Positions 62,067-64,000 of a stretch of DNA of 64,000 nt are shown piece by piece. Numbering within the stretch: position 1 is the stretch's first letter; each line of letters begins with the position of its first letter. The DNA is taken from NCBI RefSeq assembly GCF_012273895.1, contig NC_052112.1, forward strand, positions 7,974,102 through 8,038,101. Reading direction: 5' to 3'. Origin of the DNA: Zerene cesonia (taxonomy: Eukaryota; Arthropoda; Insecta; Lepidoptera; Pieridae). The position numbers and the translations under genes were made by a program. The notes under the pieces were generated by a model, which saw only the letters and a list, made by a program, of their open reading frames with translations, was not told the DNA's origin and did no database searches.

Positions 62067-64000
62067 GTAAGTCATTACTTGTACACCTATATTTAAATAT
62101 AAATACTGAAAATATATTCTCAATACATTAAAAAACTGTATATAAATCACAATAGCATCAACTGATATAGTTTAAAAAAAATATACTCAATAAAAACTCA
62201 TTAATGCATAAAAATAAAACAATATCATTGCCTTAAAAATAGGAGCTCAATATTATGATATGGTAGTTCAAAGTTATATTTTAATAATATGTATGGTACC
62301 CCACAACAGCAAATACGTTTATACTATAAAGCTTATCAATATAATAGTAACTTCTATGTGAATTATCATGCTTAAGTGTGTCTTGCTACCTATAAGAAAT
62401 AGTTTAAATACTAATTTAAAATATTTAATTACTTACATATTCAAAAATTATGTGAACAACTTTTATTATAACAAATTCTATCAGCCATTCTTAAAACTTT
62501 TTAAAATGAGGTTGTATACAATATATTGCTCATAAATAGAGAGTTTTATTTGATTATAATTATTTATACATCCTGATATCTAGTTACCAAACATTTTTCT
62601 ATCATATATAAATTACTCATTAATTAATTTTTTTCTATACACATGATTGAAGCAGTTGAGGAAAGAGCTGTGTTATGTCCAATAAAAGCCAACAAAATAC
62701 AGGCAACATCATAAAATTAATTCAATCAAACATAAGGTCGTACAAGATCAATAGTGAACCCTAAAGTGTGATTTATAAAAAATATTTATTAAATTATTCA
62801 CCCATCATGTGCACTATATTAAGTACTTTTTATCCTGGAAAAGTATGTACATATACCTGTAAACAAAAGGAAGTATTTCTATACCTTACCTAATAAACAC
62901 AAACCCAATTTTTTCATTTAACTAGACTTCCTTCACAAATGCTTTTGAATCATTAAAACACATGATTTGAAATTGACCAATGGTTGCAAAAGCAGTTTCT
63001 ACAGAAAAGAGCCAACTGTTACTGCTCTTTTAAAATCATTTTACTGTACATTTAAATGTAACATGACATGTTTATCGTAATTATGATGCCTGTGTTTCTT
63101 AAGTGACACAATTCCATGAATTTTTCTATTCCATGTATTCATTACTGTTATAGTAGATCCTCTGAACTATTACATATTTTAGATATAGGTTTTATATTAA
63201 ACACAACTAAATTCTTTATATTAAAAAGGGAAATGTATTTTATACCTTGAACCATGACTGAATTTTTTTACTTTAGAAAAGTCTGAAAAAAGTATTTCTA
63301 TTATATTTCAATTTCGGTTTTTTGTGTCATCACATTGTGATTCTTTCACCTATTTTTGCATATGTATAAATTGGTGATTTTGTGTATTTGTTATAGTAAT
63401 CTGGTACACTAACTACATCTCTGACAAATTATATTGAAATCTATCAATGGTTTTCAAGTAAATGTATAACAAATATGTGTCCATACATTCTTATATGCTT
63501 TTGCATAGTTATTTCCACTTTCCCATTTAAGGCAATTAGTATATTTAAATTGATCATACTGTAGACCGCACAAGCGAAGTCGCGATCAAAAACCTAGAAT
63601 TAATATAATATATAAAAATTTATTTTACACTCATTTCATTTCGTTTTTATAGCTTAGATGCTAACGTGATTTAGATTATATCAAGACTATAATCATATGA
63701 CTTTTTTCTACTTAAGGTTAAACTAAACTTATAATTTAAGAGATAAAGTTTGTCTTGTTGTTTCCTAATTGGTCCTTTGAATTTAAATTTTATGTGGCTC
63801 ATCAATTAGTTTCGATTTTCATAATTTCCAAAATCGGTGGTGCTATGGTTTTTTTACTCTCGATAGGTAGCCGTAAATTTTCTTTCTATCCCTCTCACCC
63901 TCCCCAAGGCTGAAATTTTACTACGTCCGTGATTCCCATAAAACATTGGCGTAAGTGGATTAATGTACGTACAGTACGTATAACTGTATCCTGATTAATG
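62067..64000 (+). other. pumilio intron to the end of the window
   Basis: AT-rich intron after the donor GTAAGT at 62067. No further exon, including the expected IAPAAKKLW exon, is found before the window ends. Confidence 0.6.

Noticed and set aside
1..64000. CRISPR array, phage, toxin-antitoxin or other prokaryotic defence system
   Set aside because: Gene structure, introns and repeats are those of an insect nuclear genome. No spacer-repeat array or bacterial-type operon was seen.

Overview
This is eukaryotic nuclear DNA from a lepidopteran, probably a butterfly. The sequence is AT-rich, genes are split by many short GT-AG introns, and the repeats are typical of moths and butterflies: Helitron-like elements ending in CTAG, a Metulj-like SINE and 3' ends of non-LTR retrotransposons. 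Six genes are recognisable: pumilio (two separated blocks), the catalytic subunit of DNA polymerase alpha (3' part), a large zinc-finger/RS/RGG gene I cannot name with confidence, an atypical serpin, RpS8 and mago nashi. No operons, CRISPR arrays or prokaryotic systems are present.

Layout as given: 1-10.1 kb holds the central exons of pumilio (+) with a probable internal promoter. 10.1-25.9 kb is non-coding, with scattered GC-elevated islands that look like cis-regulatory DNA. 26.9-32.0 kb is a separate contig between two 1000-N gaps; it carries one long terminal exon (+) and the 3' half of POLA1 (-). 33.0-46.7 kb is the zinc-finger gene (-), interrupted by a third 1000-N gap. 49.5-54.7 kb is the serpin (+), 55.1-57.3 kb RpS8 (-), 58.0-59.0 kb mago (+), and 60.7-62.1 kb the first coding exons of pumilio (+).

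The main result is that the scaffold is scrambled, and the sequence itself shows it. (1) The last 77 bases before the third gap are repeated as the first 77 after it, so that gap is an unmerged contig overlap inside an exon. (2) The first 77 bases of the 26.9-32.0 kb contig are the exact reverse complement of the first 77 bases of the next contig, so this contig is placed backwards. Flipping it puts the long exon at 27592-28539 in phase as exon 20 of the zinc-finger gene, giving a continuous coding sequence of 1362 residues. (3) Pumilio is out of order: its 5' coding exons are at the right end and its middle exons at the left end, on the same strand and with compatible splice phases. Either the 1-25.9 kb contig belongs to the right of this window, or there are two pumilio copies.

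In the corrected order, POLA1 and the zinc-finger gene are tail to tail with stop codons about 190 bp apart. RpS8 and mago are head to head, and pumilio starts about 1.7 kb after mago. Other items of interest are box C/D snoRNA candidates in RpS8 introns, an internal pumilio first exon, and a serpin with a Ser/Thr-rich insert and no inhibitory hinge. I found no convincing new multi-gene system.
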